Position numbers and translations under genes: made by a program
Source: Clostridia bacterium
GTDB lineage: Bacteria; Bacillota; Clostridia; Peptostreptococcales; Anaerovoracaceae
Direction: 5' to 3'
Assembly: GCA_024693105.1 (NCBI GenBank)
Contig: JAILLO010000093.1
Location: 1 to 64,000 of the forward strand
DNA: 64,000 bases
Notes under the pieces: generated by a model
Seen by the model: only the letters and a program-made list of their open reading frames with translations
Databases searched by the model: none
Told to the model about the DNA's origin: nothing
In this document: piece by piece, positions 1 through 8,049 of the stretch
Position numbering within the stretch: position 1 is the stretch's first letter
Layout of the letters: each line of letters begins with the position of its first letter

Positions 1-632
1 GTTTCATCGACAAACTGGCTCGAAATCTTCTTCTCCTTCATTGCAAAACCGATGACCCTTTTGCCTTCCTCATGAACAAAGCCTTCCTCACGAAGAATAT
101 TACGGCCCGTCTCAAGTTCAGCCGGTTTAATCCGAAGCACCGGGTCTGCCGTCACAACAATGCGCTCGCCCGGAATTCCTATCTCCTGAAGAAATTCCGC
201 CGAGGTCTCATCCCTGACAACGATTCCGCTTGCCTTCCCGAGCATTCGCGCCGTCATCTTTCTGTTGAATTTCGACTTAATCGGTCCGATTCCCTGAGAA
301 TATATCAGGAATTTTTTCCCGAGCAGATTTGCAAGCCACATGATGAAGAGATAATAGTATATGCTTCTGCTGCTTGTAGCGTCCTGCAAAAGGCTTCCTC
401 CTCCGCTTATCAAAAGGTCGCACTGCCTTACTGCCGAAAAAATCGAACGCACCGACTTTCTGTTTACCGATCTGACGTCATACTTTTCTGCCGTTGATTC
501 CGGATTCTGCGAAAGAACCGTAATCTGAATATCATCCAGTTTTTCTTTTAAATTGTCAACAACCGCGCTGAGTATGGACTCGTCTCCGATGTTGTTGAAC
601 CCATAATAGCCCGAAATCAGTATTTTGTACAT
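1..632 (-). CDS. csaB: polysaccharide pyruvyl transferase CsaB (N-terminal part, runs off left edge)
   Basis: CsaB-family enzymes add ketal pyruvate to secondary cell-wall polysaccharide, which anchors SLH-domain surface proteins. About 210 residues are visible, starting MYKILISGYYGFNNIGDE, which is the typical glycine-rich start of the family. It continues through a GGGSLLQD segment and a YSQGIGPIKS segment, both characteristic of polysaccharide pyruvyl transferases. The start ATG lies at 632, about 15 bases after the DUF5693 stop, so the two genes are co-transcribed. The C-terminal half is outside the window. The family call is from recognition of these motifs. The surface-anchoring role is known for the family, not shown here. 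Confidence 0.88.
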   Translation of the reverse strand, partial: MYKILISGYYGFNNIGDESILSAVVDNLKEKLDDIQITVLSQNPESTAEKYDVRSVNRKSVRSIFSAVRQCDLLISGGGSLLQDATSSRSIYYYLFIMWLANLLGKKFLIYSQGIGPIKSKFNRKMTARMLGKASGIVVRDETSAEFLQEIGIPGERIVVTADPVLRIKPAELETGRNILREEGFVHEEGKRVIGFAMKEKKISSQFVDE

Positions 633-647
633 TTTGTAATAATCCCG

Positions 648-2834
648 CTATTCTTTAAGTGCAGCTTCCACGTATTTGGCCGCACTCTTTTTGTAGAGTC
701 TGTAAAGAAGGTCAAAAATAACAATGGCAACAGCGCCGAGAACAAGTCCGAACAGAAGTGAATATCCCGTTCTGACAAAGCCCAGATAAAGCGGCGTCCT
801 GATGTGCATAAAGGTATTTACAACCGAGGTCATTCCTATAACACCCGCAGCGCCGAAAACAAGGCTCCACAGCTTCAGTTTTCTGACGGAAGTATATACC
901 ATCATCATTATTGCAGGGAACGCAAACAGGAATTCCTTTGAACGCGGCCTTGCGAGCAAAACGTCCTCAAGCTTGTTTCTGAAAAGCATTTCCGCGCTTG
1001 AAACCTCAACCGATGAATCGTGGCCGGTCCTCATTATATAATAGATTCCCACAATGCCTGCAATTCCGATGAGAATTACCATCCATATTTTTATGGACAG
1101 ATTCAGAAGATCGAAAATATCATGAAGCTCAAGCGTCCCCGTCTTCTTCTTCCTTGCGCCGTAACCGTAATACGAAAGGAAGGCAATTATAAAGTATGCA
1201 AGAGGCAGAAGCTGTGCGAGCTTGACGCCCCTGAAAATATCGATTTCAAGCATATAGCTTGTCGAGCAAAGAGGCGCCGCAGTCATCATACCGCCCGCAA
1301 GCGCTATAAGCACCGAAATCACAAGTGTAACGGCTGCCCCTCCGATAATGCGTCCTATACCCGCATCGTTTCCGAGACTGTCCGCAAGTATCCTGCTTCT
1401 GTACGTAAAGAATGTCACCGCAAGGCATGCAAATACGACCGCCGCCGCAAAGCTTGCGATAAGCTCCGATGTTTTCGGCATTACAAAGAACGCGCCGATT
1501 ACCGCAAGAATTCCAAGTCCGGCAAGAATAAACGCAGCCTTTTTCCTAATCGGAAGGAAGCACCTGAGAAGCAGAACCGCACCGAGTGCAGAACCTATGC
1601 CAAGCAGAATCTTGAAGATTGTGCTGACCTGATGCGATCTGATAAGAGTTGCAGAACCGAATTCAAAGCCGTGTTCACCAAGACGTGTCTGCAGATTTGC
1701 AAACATTTCTCTGTAATCATCCACATTCGTAATATATGTATGCAGGTCCTGATTTTCCATAAACGGTTTGAAATAAATAACCCTGATATTTCTTTCCGTA
1801 ACGGCGCGGAAAAGAGTATTTTCAATTTCTTCGGCGCCTTTATACCCGTAATACCGGTACCTGTACTGAATATAATTCCATACGCTGAATACACGGACAG
1901 TATCATAATCCGTCGAAATTGCGACATCCTCAACTCCGTACTGAAGAATATTCTGAAGCTGTGTCGTATTCTCGATAAGGCCGATGGTGATGCCGTTGTC
2001 CTTGATGTAATTCTTTGCAAATTCGCTGCCGTCATCATAGCCCATAATGGCCTCACCGCCCACGATGATATATTCGGGCACAATTCCGTAATTTGCATAA
2101 CCGTCAACAACAGCCTCCGCGTATTTTGTATCGTTGAAGCCCGAATAGCTGAGCGTTCTCGGAATTATGTCCATTCCGAGATCCTGAATCGTCTTTACCT
2201 TTTCAGGCAGCATACCGAGGCTGATATACATGATTTTCGAGCTGACTATGTCTCTTCTTTCGGCAAAGCCGCCCTTCTTTGAATTCATATATTTGTAATC
2301 CTGTGAATAAAGTGCCTTGTCCGCGGTACCGTCAATCCAGATGTATGCGTTTGCACCGTCTTCAAAGATAATGTACTTGTCCTCATGAAATCTCTTTCTG
2401 ATTCCGTCGGTAACAAAGGAAACAGCTCCGCCCCCGTCAATCTCGACAATTATGTCAAAACGGTCATAGCCGTGTTTCTCAAGAGTATCGACAAACTCTG
2501 CGGGATAGTCGTCCTTCCAGTTTGCTTCGCGAAGGACCTCGTCCATCATTGTCCCCGTAACGGGAAGCTGCGAGTCCTCCATAAGCGTTATAATGCTTTC
2601 TTCCGTAAGTCCGACCTTTGTAATGCCCATGTCCTTAAACTGAGCGAGCCACCAGCTTATATCATGATCCGACTGCTCCGCCAGATTGTATATTTCGTTG
2701 TAATCAAGTACAACATCATAACTTTTGTTGTCTTTTTCAATGGCCGCTCTCGTTGCAATAACTGTTACACATACCGCAAAGACAAGTACCATGGCTATCA
2801 GAAGTATTTTGTTTTCTCTGATAAATTCCTTCAT
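648..2834 (-). CDS. DUF5693 family multi-pass membrane protein
   Basis: This 728-residue protein starts with one membrane segment (about residues 11-28). A large extracytoplasmic domain of about 370 residues follows, then a C-terminal block of roughly eight to nine hydrophobic segments (about 405-720). It matches my memory of DUF5693, which is commonly found beside csaB in Firmicutes. The extracytoplasmic domain begins with a YNLAEQSDHDISWWLAQF stretch. Its role is unknown, but the position directly upstream of csaB suggests export, ligation or pyruvylation of a wall polymer. The start has GGAGG upstream of the ATG. It sits in an apparent operon of nnrD, lipoprotein, DUF5693 and csaB. Confidence 0.8.
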   Translation of the reverse strand: MKEFIRENKILLIAMVLVFAVCVTVIATRAAIEKDNKSYDVVLDYNEIYNLAEQSDHDISWWLAQFKDMGITKVGLTEESIITLMEDSQLPVTGTMMDEVLREANWKDDYPAEFVDTLEKHGYDRFDIIVEIDGGGAVSFVTDGIRKRFHEDKYIIFEDGANAYIWIDGTADKALYSQDYKYMNSKKGGFAERRDIVSSKIMYISLGMLPEKVKTIQDLGMDIIPRTLSYSGFNDTKYAEAVVDGYANYGIVPEYIIVGGEAIMGYDDGSEFAKNYIKDNGITIGLIENTTQLQNILQYGVEDVAISTDYDTVRVFSVWNYIQYRYRYYGYKGAEEIENTLFRAVTERNIRVIYFKPFMENQDLHTYITNVDDYREMFANLQTRLGEHGFEFGSATLIRSHQVSTIFKILLGIGSALGAVLLLRCFLPIRKKAAFILAGLGILAVIGAFFVMPKTSELIASFAAAVVFACLAVTFFTYRSRILADSLGNDAGIGRIIGGAAVTLVISVLIALAGGMMTAAPLCSTSYMLEIDIFRGVKLAQLLPLAYFIIAFLSYYGYGARKKKTGTLELHDIFDLLNLSIKIWMVILIGIAGIVGIYYIMRTGHDSSVEVSSAEMLFRNKLEDVLLARPRSKEFLFAFPAIMMMVYTSVRKLKLWSLVFGAAGVIGMTSVVNTFMHIRTPLYLGFVRTGYSLLFGLVLGAVAIVIFDLLYRLYKKSAAKYVEAALKE

Positions 2835-2873
2835 TGTGCAATTTCCTCCAAGCTTAAATTTGTAGCCGGTATT

Positions 2874-3287
2874 TTACTGAACGGTATAAACACCCTTCAC
2901 CATAACCCAGATATCTGTTGTTGCCTTTATGCCCCTGCCGTCGGCTCTCGGCACAAGAAGCAGATGGTTTTGAAATACCCAGTAACCGTCAAGAAGGTCC
3001 TTTCCCTCCGTCACATCCGAAACGCCGTTTTCGCCGTTTCCTATTGCCGATGCCTCGCCGCTTCTGAGTATCATTTCACTGCCTTCACCGCCTATGACGC
3101 TTTTTCCGGCTTTGACTTCTATCGGTGTAAACCTTGACATACTGTCAACATAGCTCTTGCTGACCACAGGATCGTCCGAAGATCCCGGCAGAATCGAATC
3201 GCCGAAAACCCCCACACATGCCGACAGCATAATTACAAGGCCTGCCAGCAGTGGCAGCAAAATCTTATTTTTCTTCGTGTTTTTCAT
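2874..3287 (-). CDS. small predicted lipoprotein of unknown function
   Basis: This 137-residue protein begins MKNTKKNKILLPLLAGLVIM and reaches a lipobox LSAC at about residues 21-24, so it is predicted to be a lipoprotein anchored outside the membrane. The mature part is short, soluble and without repeats; I do not recognise a family. It has a good ribosome site (AAAGGA about 6 bases before the ATG). It lies 40 bases upstream of the DUF5693 gene and 22 bases downstream of nnrD. Context suggests a cell-envelope role together with DUF5693 and CsaB. That is inference only. Confidence 0.7.
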   Translation of the reverse strand: MKNTKKNKILLPLLAGLVIMLSACVGVFGDSILPGSSDDPVVSKSYVDSMSRFTPIEVKAGKSVIGGEGSEMILRSGEASAIGNGENGVSDVTEGKDLLDGYWVFQNHLLLVPRADGRGIKATTDIWVMVKGVYTVQ

Positions 3288-3308
3288 GCGTTTTCCTTTC
3301 CCGCTCCT

Positions 3309-4211
3309 TTATTTTTCTGCGGTCTGATTTTGCAGAACCCGTTTGATTGCAAGCGCACACATATCCGCAATATCAAGAGCCGTCATTCCGTATTCTCCGA
3401 ATGCCTCACAGCTCATGTCACCTGCCATGCCGTGCAGAAAGACAGCTGTTTTTGCTGCATCAAACGGCTCAATTCCCTGCCCTGCAAATGCAGTAATCAT
3501 ACCGGTCAGCACATCTCCCGAACCGCCCGTTGCCATGCCGGGATTGCCCGTGGTATTGATATATGAAGGATGATCCTTTGCAGCGACCACAGTTCCCGCG
3601 CCCTTAAGCACCGAAACCGATTCCGTAAGATTCACCAGTTCTTCTGCAAGACGTTCACGGCTGTTGACAGGCTGGTATTTAACCATGCCCATCAGCCTCT
3701 TTGCTTCGCCAAGATGAGGCGTTATTATTGTTTTTGCGCGTGACCTTTTCAGAAGCTCGTGATTTCCTTTTTTTGCTACAATATTGAGCGCATCGGCATC
3801 AAGCACAAGCGTCTTTTCGTAATCATCGAGAACTTTTTCAAGAAGCCTTGCGCTTTCTTCATCCGTTCCGAGTCCCGGTCCTATTGCAATCGCATCGTAC
3901 TCTTCAAAATCTTCCTTTGTCAGATTTCTTCCGACACAGATTGCTTCGGGAACGGAAATCTGCACAATAGGGAAAAGCTCTTCCGGAATCGAAACCTTTA
4001 CAAGCCCCGCGCCGGACCTCAGCGCCGCTCTTGCACACATCACGGCAGCGCCGGCCATTCCTTTTGTTCCCGCAATAATAAGAATTTTGCCGAAATCTCC
4101 CTTGTGTGCCTCTGTATTTCTGGGTTTGAGTATACGCCTTACATAATCAGCCGTAATAAATACCGGCTTCATTTCCGAATCAGTGACGTTCTCGTTCAGT
4201 CTGTCGCTCAT
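3309..4211 (-). CDS. nnrD: ADP-dependent NAD(P)H-hydrate dehydratase
   Basis: The enzyme repairs hydrated NAD(P)H using ADP. The 300-residue sequence shows the ribokinase-like fold of the YjeF C-terminal family: GKILIIAGTKGMAGAAVM near residue 40, AIGPGLGTDEES near 110, and the terminal signature NTTGNPGMATGGSGDVLTGM near 220. Only the dehydratase (NnrD) half is present, and the epimerase (NnrE) half normally fused in the bifunctional YjeF form is absent. The start has AAAGGAG upstream of the ATG at 4211. It appears to be the first gene of the operon that leads into the lipoprotein, DUF5693 and csaB, a grouping with no obvious metabolic logic. Confidence 0.9.
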   Translation of the reverse strand: MSDRLNENVTDSEMKPVFITADYVRRILKPRNTEAHKGDFGKILIIAGTKGMAGAAVMCARAALRSGAGLVKVSIPEELFPIVQISVPEAICVGRNLTKEDFEEYDAIAIGPGLGTDEESARLLEKVLDDYEKTLVLDADALNIVAKKGNHELLKRSRAKTIITPHLGEAKRLMGMVKYQPVNSRERLAEELVNLTESVSVLKGAGTVVAAKDHPSYINTTGNPGMATGGSGDVLTGMITAFAGQGIEPFDAAKTAVFLHGMAGDMSCEAFGEYGMTALDIADMCALAIKRVLQNQTAEK

Positions 4212-4301
4212 TTGCGGTCTCCTTTCCGTCTTTACTGTCCGAATTGAAGATTCAGTTCGGATTTTTGTTTATTTTCGTTTTGTTTTGTCTTTTCAAATTT
4301 C

Positions 4302-4343
4302 AAGCTGCCGCAAAGCCCTTTCTGGGCCGAAATGCCGGCAGCT
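4302..4343 (-). terminator. stem-loop downstream of mgtE
   Basis: An inverted repeat pairs AAGCTGCCG with CGGCAGCTT and contains an inner GCCC/GGGC stem, about 90 bases after the mgtE stop. There is no clean run of U after it, so it may act as a weak terminator or an mRNA 3' end. It lies in the 224-base gap between mgtE and nnrD, where nothing else was recognised. Confidence 0.4.
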
Positions 4344-4435
4344 TTTGTGTCTTTGCATATTGAATTTCCGTATCTGCTGCGGCTGCATCATATCCGTATT
4401 CCCAAAGCCGGGCATCCGATACTCCGTTTCAGCCG

Positions 4436-5836
4436 CTAAAGGTTCAGTATCGCCGTCGCAAGCAGAAAATATGTAACTACCGAAACCATATCAGTAATTG
4501 AGGAAATCATAGGCGTTGCCATAAGCGCCGGGTCGATTCCGACACGCTTTGCAAGCATCGGAAGCATACCACCGACAAGCTTTGCAAACATGATAATTAC
4601 CAGCATCGAAACGCATACCGTACATGCAATAACGGCGCTCTGCCGGTCGATAATCATGATTTTCGCAAAATTCAGCGCGCTCAAAACGCAGCCGACTATA
4701 AAGCTTATCCTCAGTTCCTTCCAGAATACTCCTATGGCATCCCGAAGGTCTATTTCACCTACCGCCATACCTCGTATAATAAGCGTTGCAGCCTGCGATC
4801 CCGTATTTCCTCCTGTTCCCATCAAAAGAGGCAGATAAGAAACAAGTGCAATAACCTTCGAAAGCATATCTTCAAATTGCGTGATGATCATTCCCGTAAT
4901 CATAAGGGATATCATCAGAAATACCAGCCATGGCAGTCTGTTTTTGACATGATGCATAACGCTCATATCAAGATATTCCTTGTCGGATTTGTCGATAACG
5001 CCGGCCATACGCTCGATATCTTCTGTGGCCTCCTCTTCGATGACGTCGAGGATATCATCCACGGTAATTATTCCTACAAGCCTGTCTTCCCTGTCAACTA
5101 CAGGAATGGCCAGATAACCGTATCTCTTAAACATTTCGGATACATCTTCACGGTCATCGTATACATTCACACTGACATAGTCCTCATGCATAAGCTCCGA
5201 AATCGGTGTATCGTCGTCCTTAATCACAAGCGTTCTAAGCGAAACTATACCTATAAGTCTGCGCCCCTTGTCCTTGACATAGCATGTATATACAGTCTCA
5301 CTGTCCATGCCCTCCCTTTTGATATAAGCAAGGGCCTGTGCAACGGTCATGTCCTTTTGAAGACTGATATATTCAGGTGTCATCAGGCTTCCCGCGCAGT
5401 TGTCGGGATAATTGAGGAAGGTATTTATGAGCTTTCGCTCATCCTTCGGAGTTTTTTCAAGAATCTTGTCAACAAGATTTGCCGGAAGCTCCTCCAGCAC
5501 GTCAATCATATCGTCGAAGTCGAGTTCATCAATGATAAACGCAACTTCCTTATCTGTAATACCGTTGATAATTGCAAGCTGATCGTCTGAAGGCAGGTAT
5601 GAAAACACCTCAACCGAGACATCCTTCGGCAGCATCCTGAAGATAATGATAGTTTTTTCAACACCGAGTTTTTCAAGAACCTCCTCAAGGATTTCGGCAA
5701 TATCAACCTCGTTGTTTTCAAGGAGTTTCGCTCTTGCGGCCACATACTTTTTTTCCTCAAGAAGCTCCAAAATCTCCTCGACAATTTCCAGAAAGACTTC
5801 ATCAAAAGTCTTTTCCATCGTCTTTTCGTTTTCCAT
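4436..5836 (-). CDS. mgtE: magnesium transporter MgtE
   Basis: MgtE is a homodimeric, Mg-gated channel in the cytoplasmic membrane. The 466-residue protein has the expected order: an N-terminal superhelical domain (about 1-125), paired CBS domains (about 130-260), a connecting helix, and a five-helix membrane domain (about 285-466). The membrane domain includes the GTGGNTGSQAATLIIRG segment and GIDPALMATPM. I place the start at the ATG at 5836 rather than at the upstream GTG at 5845. The AGAGGGG ribosome site is 8 bases before the ATG but would touch the GTG. A leader of about 290 bases with its own promoter precedes the gene, consistent with RNA-level control. Confidence 0.92.
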   Translation of the reverse strand: MENEKTMEKTFDEVFLEIVEEILELLEEKKYVAARAKLLENNEVDIAEILEEVLEKLGVEKTIIIFRMLPKDVSVEVFSYLPSDDQLAIINGITDKEVAFIIDELDFDDMIDVLEELPANLVDKILEKTPKDERKLINTFLNYPDNCAGSLMTPEYISLQKDMTVAQALAYIKREGMDSETVYTCYVKDKGRRLIGIVSLRTLVIKDDDTPISELMHEDYVSVNVYDDREDVSEMFKRYGYLAIPVVDREDRLVGIITVDDILDVIEEEATEDIERMAGVIDKSDKEYLDMSVMHHVKNRLPWLVFLMISLMITGMIITQFEDMLSKVIALVSYLPLLMGTGGNTGSQAATLIIRGMAVGEIDLRDAIGVFWKELRISFIVGCVLSALNFAKIMIIDRQSAVIACTVCVSMLVIIMFAKLVGGMLPMLAKRVGIDPALMATPMISSITDMVSVVTYFLLATAILNL

Positions 5837-6122
5837 TGGGTTCACCCCTCTTTCCGAAAATCCACGATGTTCGGGGCCTTTGATCGGATCTTTCCTTCCG
5901 TTCCTCCCTCTTGCCGTATGCCCGATTCAAATTCGGCGCCGCACCTTCCCATGTGCAAATAAGGCTGATGAGCTAAGGTTATTTTAATGACCGTAAGGCT
6001 GCAAAAACCGTGAATTTTCTGTTTTGTAATTATTTACCCGTCGTTTAGGGCCCGGGTTAGCGTCCACGGCTCTCACTTCCTTTCGTTTTCCGCATTTTCT
6101 TTGGTGTGCAAAACCCCACACA
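5837..6122 (-). promoter_or_regulatory. long structured 5' leader of mgtE, no known riboswitch class recognised
   Basis: About 290 bases separate the promoter at 6129-6158 from the mgtE start. The leader is richer in GC than nearby intergenic DNA and has several short complementary stretches: a GTGTG/CACAC stem near its 5' end, an ACCCGGGCCC segment, and two copies of CAGCCTTA about 35 bases apart. MgtE genes in Firmicutes are often controlled by the M-box (ykoK) Mg riboswitch. I could not find the conserved M-box segments (GUUAGGUGAGGCUCCU, and GACGCCAAUGGGU with its partners). It may be a divergent M-box, another ion-sensing RNA, or a leader without ligand sensing. Confidence 0.45.
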
Positions 6123-6128
6123 TATTAA

Positions 6129-6158
6129 ATTATACTCCCTTTTCAGGCATATTGGCAA
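6129..6158 (-). promoter_or_regulatory. predicted sigma-A promoter of mgtE
   Basis: Read on the minus strand, a -35 TTGCCA (6158-6153) and a perfect -10 TATAAT (6134-6129) are separated by 18 bases. Transcription would start near 6122 and include the long mgtE leader. Confidence 0.7.
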
Positions 6159-6208
6159 GAAAAAGCAGCAAAAGTACAACAAAAATTGACGGCAAAGGCG
6201 CAGCTAAA

Positions 6209-6292
6209 GAAAGTGCCTCCGCCAAACGCTGATTTAACGCGGTCGCGGCACTTTCAGACAATAAAAAAGGCTGTCAAAAGACAGCCTTTTTT
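6209..6292 (-). terminator. terminator of gdhA, with a second inverted repeat
   Basis: At 6263-6292 a perfect hairpin AAAAAAGGCTGTC-TTTT-GACAGCCTTTTTT gives a textbook intrinsic terminator, usable on either strand. A second inverted repeat (GAAAGTGCC at 6209-6217 with GGCACTTTC at 6247-6255) follows on the minus strand and may back it up. The first lies about 40 bases after the gdhA stop. Confidence 0.85.
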
Positions 6293-6334
6293 GAGCATGA
6301 AATTTCATGCGTTTATTTGATTTGAGGTTTGGGT

Positions 6335-7705
6335 TTATACTAAGCCCTGAGCCATCATAGCGCCTGCAACCTTTTCAAATCCTGCGATGTTAGCACCCTG
6401 AACAAGAGCATTCTTGTCGTTGTAGTACTTTTCACCTGCATTAGCGCAAGCCTTGTAGATGTTAACCATGATCTGATGTAACTGATCATAAACATCCTGG
6501 TGCTGATATACAGTGTGACCAGAGTTCTGACCCATTTCGATACAGGATGTAGCAACACCACCTGCGTTAGCAGCCTTTGCAGGGCCAACAGCAGTAAGCT
6601 TGTCCATAAGGAATACGAGTGCATCGTTTGTTGTAGGCATGTTAGCGCCTTCGCAGTAGAACTTGCATCCACCTTCAACGATGAGCTTAGCGGAATCCAT
6701 GTTAACGTCGTTCTGCATTGCGCATGGGATGAAGAGGTCGATCTTGCAGCCTGTATCCTGGAATACGCCCCAAGGCTTCTTTCCTGCAAAGAACTTAGCG
6801 TTAGGGAACTTTTCTGCGTAAGGTGCGCAGATGTTCTTTCCGGATGATCTGAGGTCGAGCATGAATGCAACCTTTTCGTCAGTGTTGATTCCGTCAGGAT
6901 CGTAGATGTATCCGTCCGGACCGGAGATAGTAACCAGCTTAGCGCCTAACTGCTGGAGCTTCCAAGCTGTTCCCCAAGCAACGTTACCGAAACCGGAGAT
7001 AGCAACAGTCTTACCCTTGATATCTTCGCCGTTAGCCTTCAGCATTTCTTCTGCATACCATACGATACCGAAGCCTGTAGCTTCTGTTCTTCCGAGGCAT
7101 CCGCCGTACTGAAGTCCTTTTCCTGTAAGAACACCACCGTCGAATCTGTCAACGATTCTCTTGTACTGTCCGAAGAGGTAACCGATTTCTCTTCCGCCAA
7201 CACCGAGGTCACCTGCAGGAACGTCAGTGTAAGGTCCGATATGTCTGAAAAGTTCTGTCATGAAAGCCTGGCAGAATCTCATTACTTCTGCATCTGATTT
7301 TCCGTTTGGATCGAAGTCTGAACCACCCTTGCCTCCGCCGATAGGAAGACCTGTAAGGCTGTTCTTGAAGATCTGTTCGAATCCGAGGAACTTGATGATT
7401 CCAGGGTATACGTTCGGAGCGAATCTCAGACCGCCTTTGTAAGGTCCGATTGCGCTGTTGAACTGATATCTGTAACCCTTGTTAACCTGTACTTTACCGT
7501 TGTCATCAACCCAAACAACTCTGAAAGTAACTCCTCTTTCAGGTTCTACTAATCTTTCGAGAAGAGCGCACTTTTCATATTCCGGATGCTGTTCTACAAC
7601 AGGAATCAGTGAAGTCAGTACTTCTTCAACAGTCTGGTGGAATTCTACTTCGCCAGGATTGTTCTTCTTGCACAGTTCGATAACATTCTGAACATAGTTT
7701 GACAT
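6335..7705 (-). CDS. gdhA: NADP-type glutamate dehydrogenase
   Basis: This cytoplasmic hexameric enzyme converts 2-oxoglutarate and ammonium to glutamate, or the reverse. The 456-residue length fits the short hexameric class. Visible motifs are the substrate-binding glycine-rich LPIGGGKGGSDFDP, the catalytic region PAGDLGVGGREIGYLFGQYK, and the Rossmann motif AISGFGNVAWG. Assignment to the NADP-using biosynthetic class is from overall resemblance to bacterial GdhA, and the cofactor choice is not certain. The gene is monocistronic, with its own promoter and strong terminator, and has AAGGAG ahead of the ATG. It avoids rare codons and favours a small codon set, suggesting high expression. Confidence 0.95.
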   Translation of the reverse strand: MSNYVQNVIELCKKNNPGEVEFHQTVEEVLTSLIPVVEQHPEYEKCALLERLVEPERGVTFRVVWVDDNGKVQVNKGYRYQFNSAIGPYKGGLRFAPNVYPGIIKFLGFEQIFKNSLTGLPIGGGKGGSDFDPNGKSDAEVMRFCQAFMTELFRHIGPYTDVPAGDLGVGGREIGYLFGQYKRIVDRFDGGVLTGKGLQYGGCLGRTEATGFGIVWYAEEMLKANGEDIKGKTVAISGFGNVAWGTAWKLQQLGAKLVTISGPDGYIYDPDGINTDEKVAFMLDLRSSGKNICAPYAEKFPNAKFFAGKKPWGVFQDTGCKIDLFIPCAMQNDVNMDSAKLIVEGGCKFYCEGANMPTTNDALVFLMDKLTAVGPAKAANAGGVATSCIEMGQNSGHTVYQHQDVYDQLHQIMVNIYKACANAGEKYYNDKNALVQGANIAGFEKVAGAMMAQGLV

Positions 7706-7771
7706 AACTTATTCTCCTTTTTCTTTCTATATATTTTTTGCAATAAAATATTTAGTACAAAACTTAACTCA

Positions 7772-7800
7772 AGTGTAGCACTTTGATAATTTGAAGTCAA
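7772..7800 (-). promoter_or_regulatory. predicted sigma-A promoter of gdhA
   Basis: On the minus strand, -35 TTGACT (7800-7795) and -10 TACACT (7777-7772) are separated by exactly 17 bases. The transcript would start near 7765, about 60 bases before the gdhA ATG. The 7706-7937 gap holds no other recognised element. Confidence 0.7.
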
Positions 7801-7937
7801 CGATAAGGTAAAAAATCCGTATTTTCACTGTTGAAGTTGTAATTTTCTGAATTGTTGCCCCCTGTCTCACGGCAACTTTATATCGTCAAAAACCGCAAAA
7901 GCACGTATAATCGCGAATATATCCGGTTTCTTTTGTT

Positions 7938-7967
7938 CAAAAAAAGAGGGACTCAGCCGAATCCCTC
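7938..7967 (-). terminator. terminator of the LDH-like gene
   Basis: On the minus strand a GAGGGA/TCCCTC stem (7967-7946) is followed by a run of T residues (7945-7938), giving an intrinsic terminator about 85 bases after the stop at 8050. Confidence 0.75.
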
Positions 7968-8049
7968 ATACACCTTTGTCACGCTTCAGTAGCAGTTATT
8001 TTTCTTTACTGATTTGTCGTTCTTCTTTGTTCTTCTTTGTTCTTCTTTT

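Noticed and set aside
1020-2282. 420-codon open frame antisense to the DUF5693 gene
   Set aside because: Lies fully opposite a recognised gene; Cys/Lys/Arg-rich composition typical of a reverse-strand shadow.
5837-6122. M-box (ykoK) magnesium riboswitch upstream of mgtE
   Set aside because: Conserved M-box segments could not be found by eye, so it is reported as an unclassified leader.
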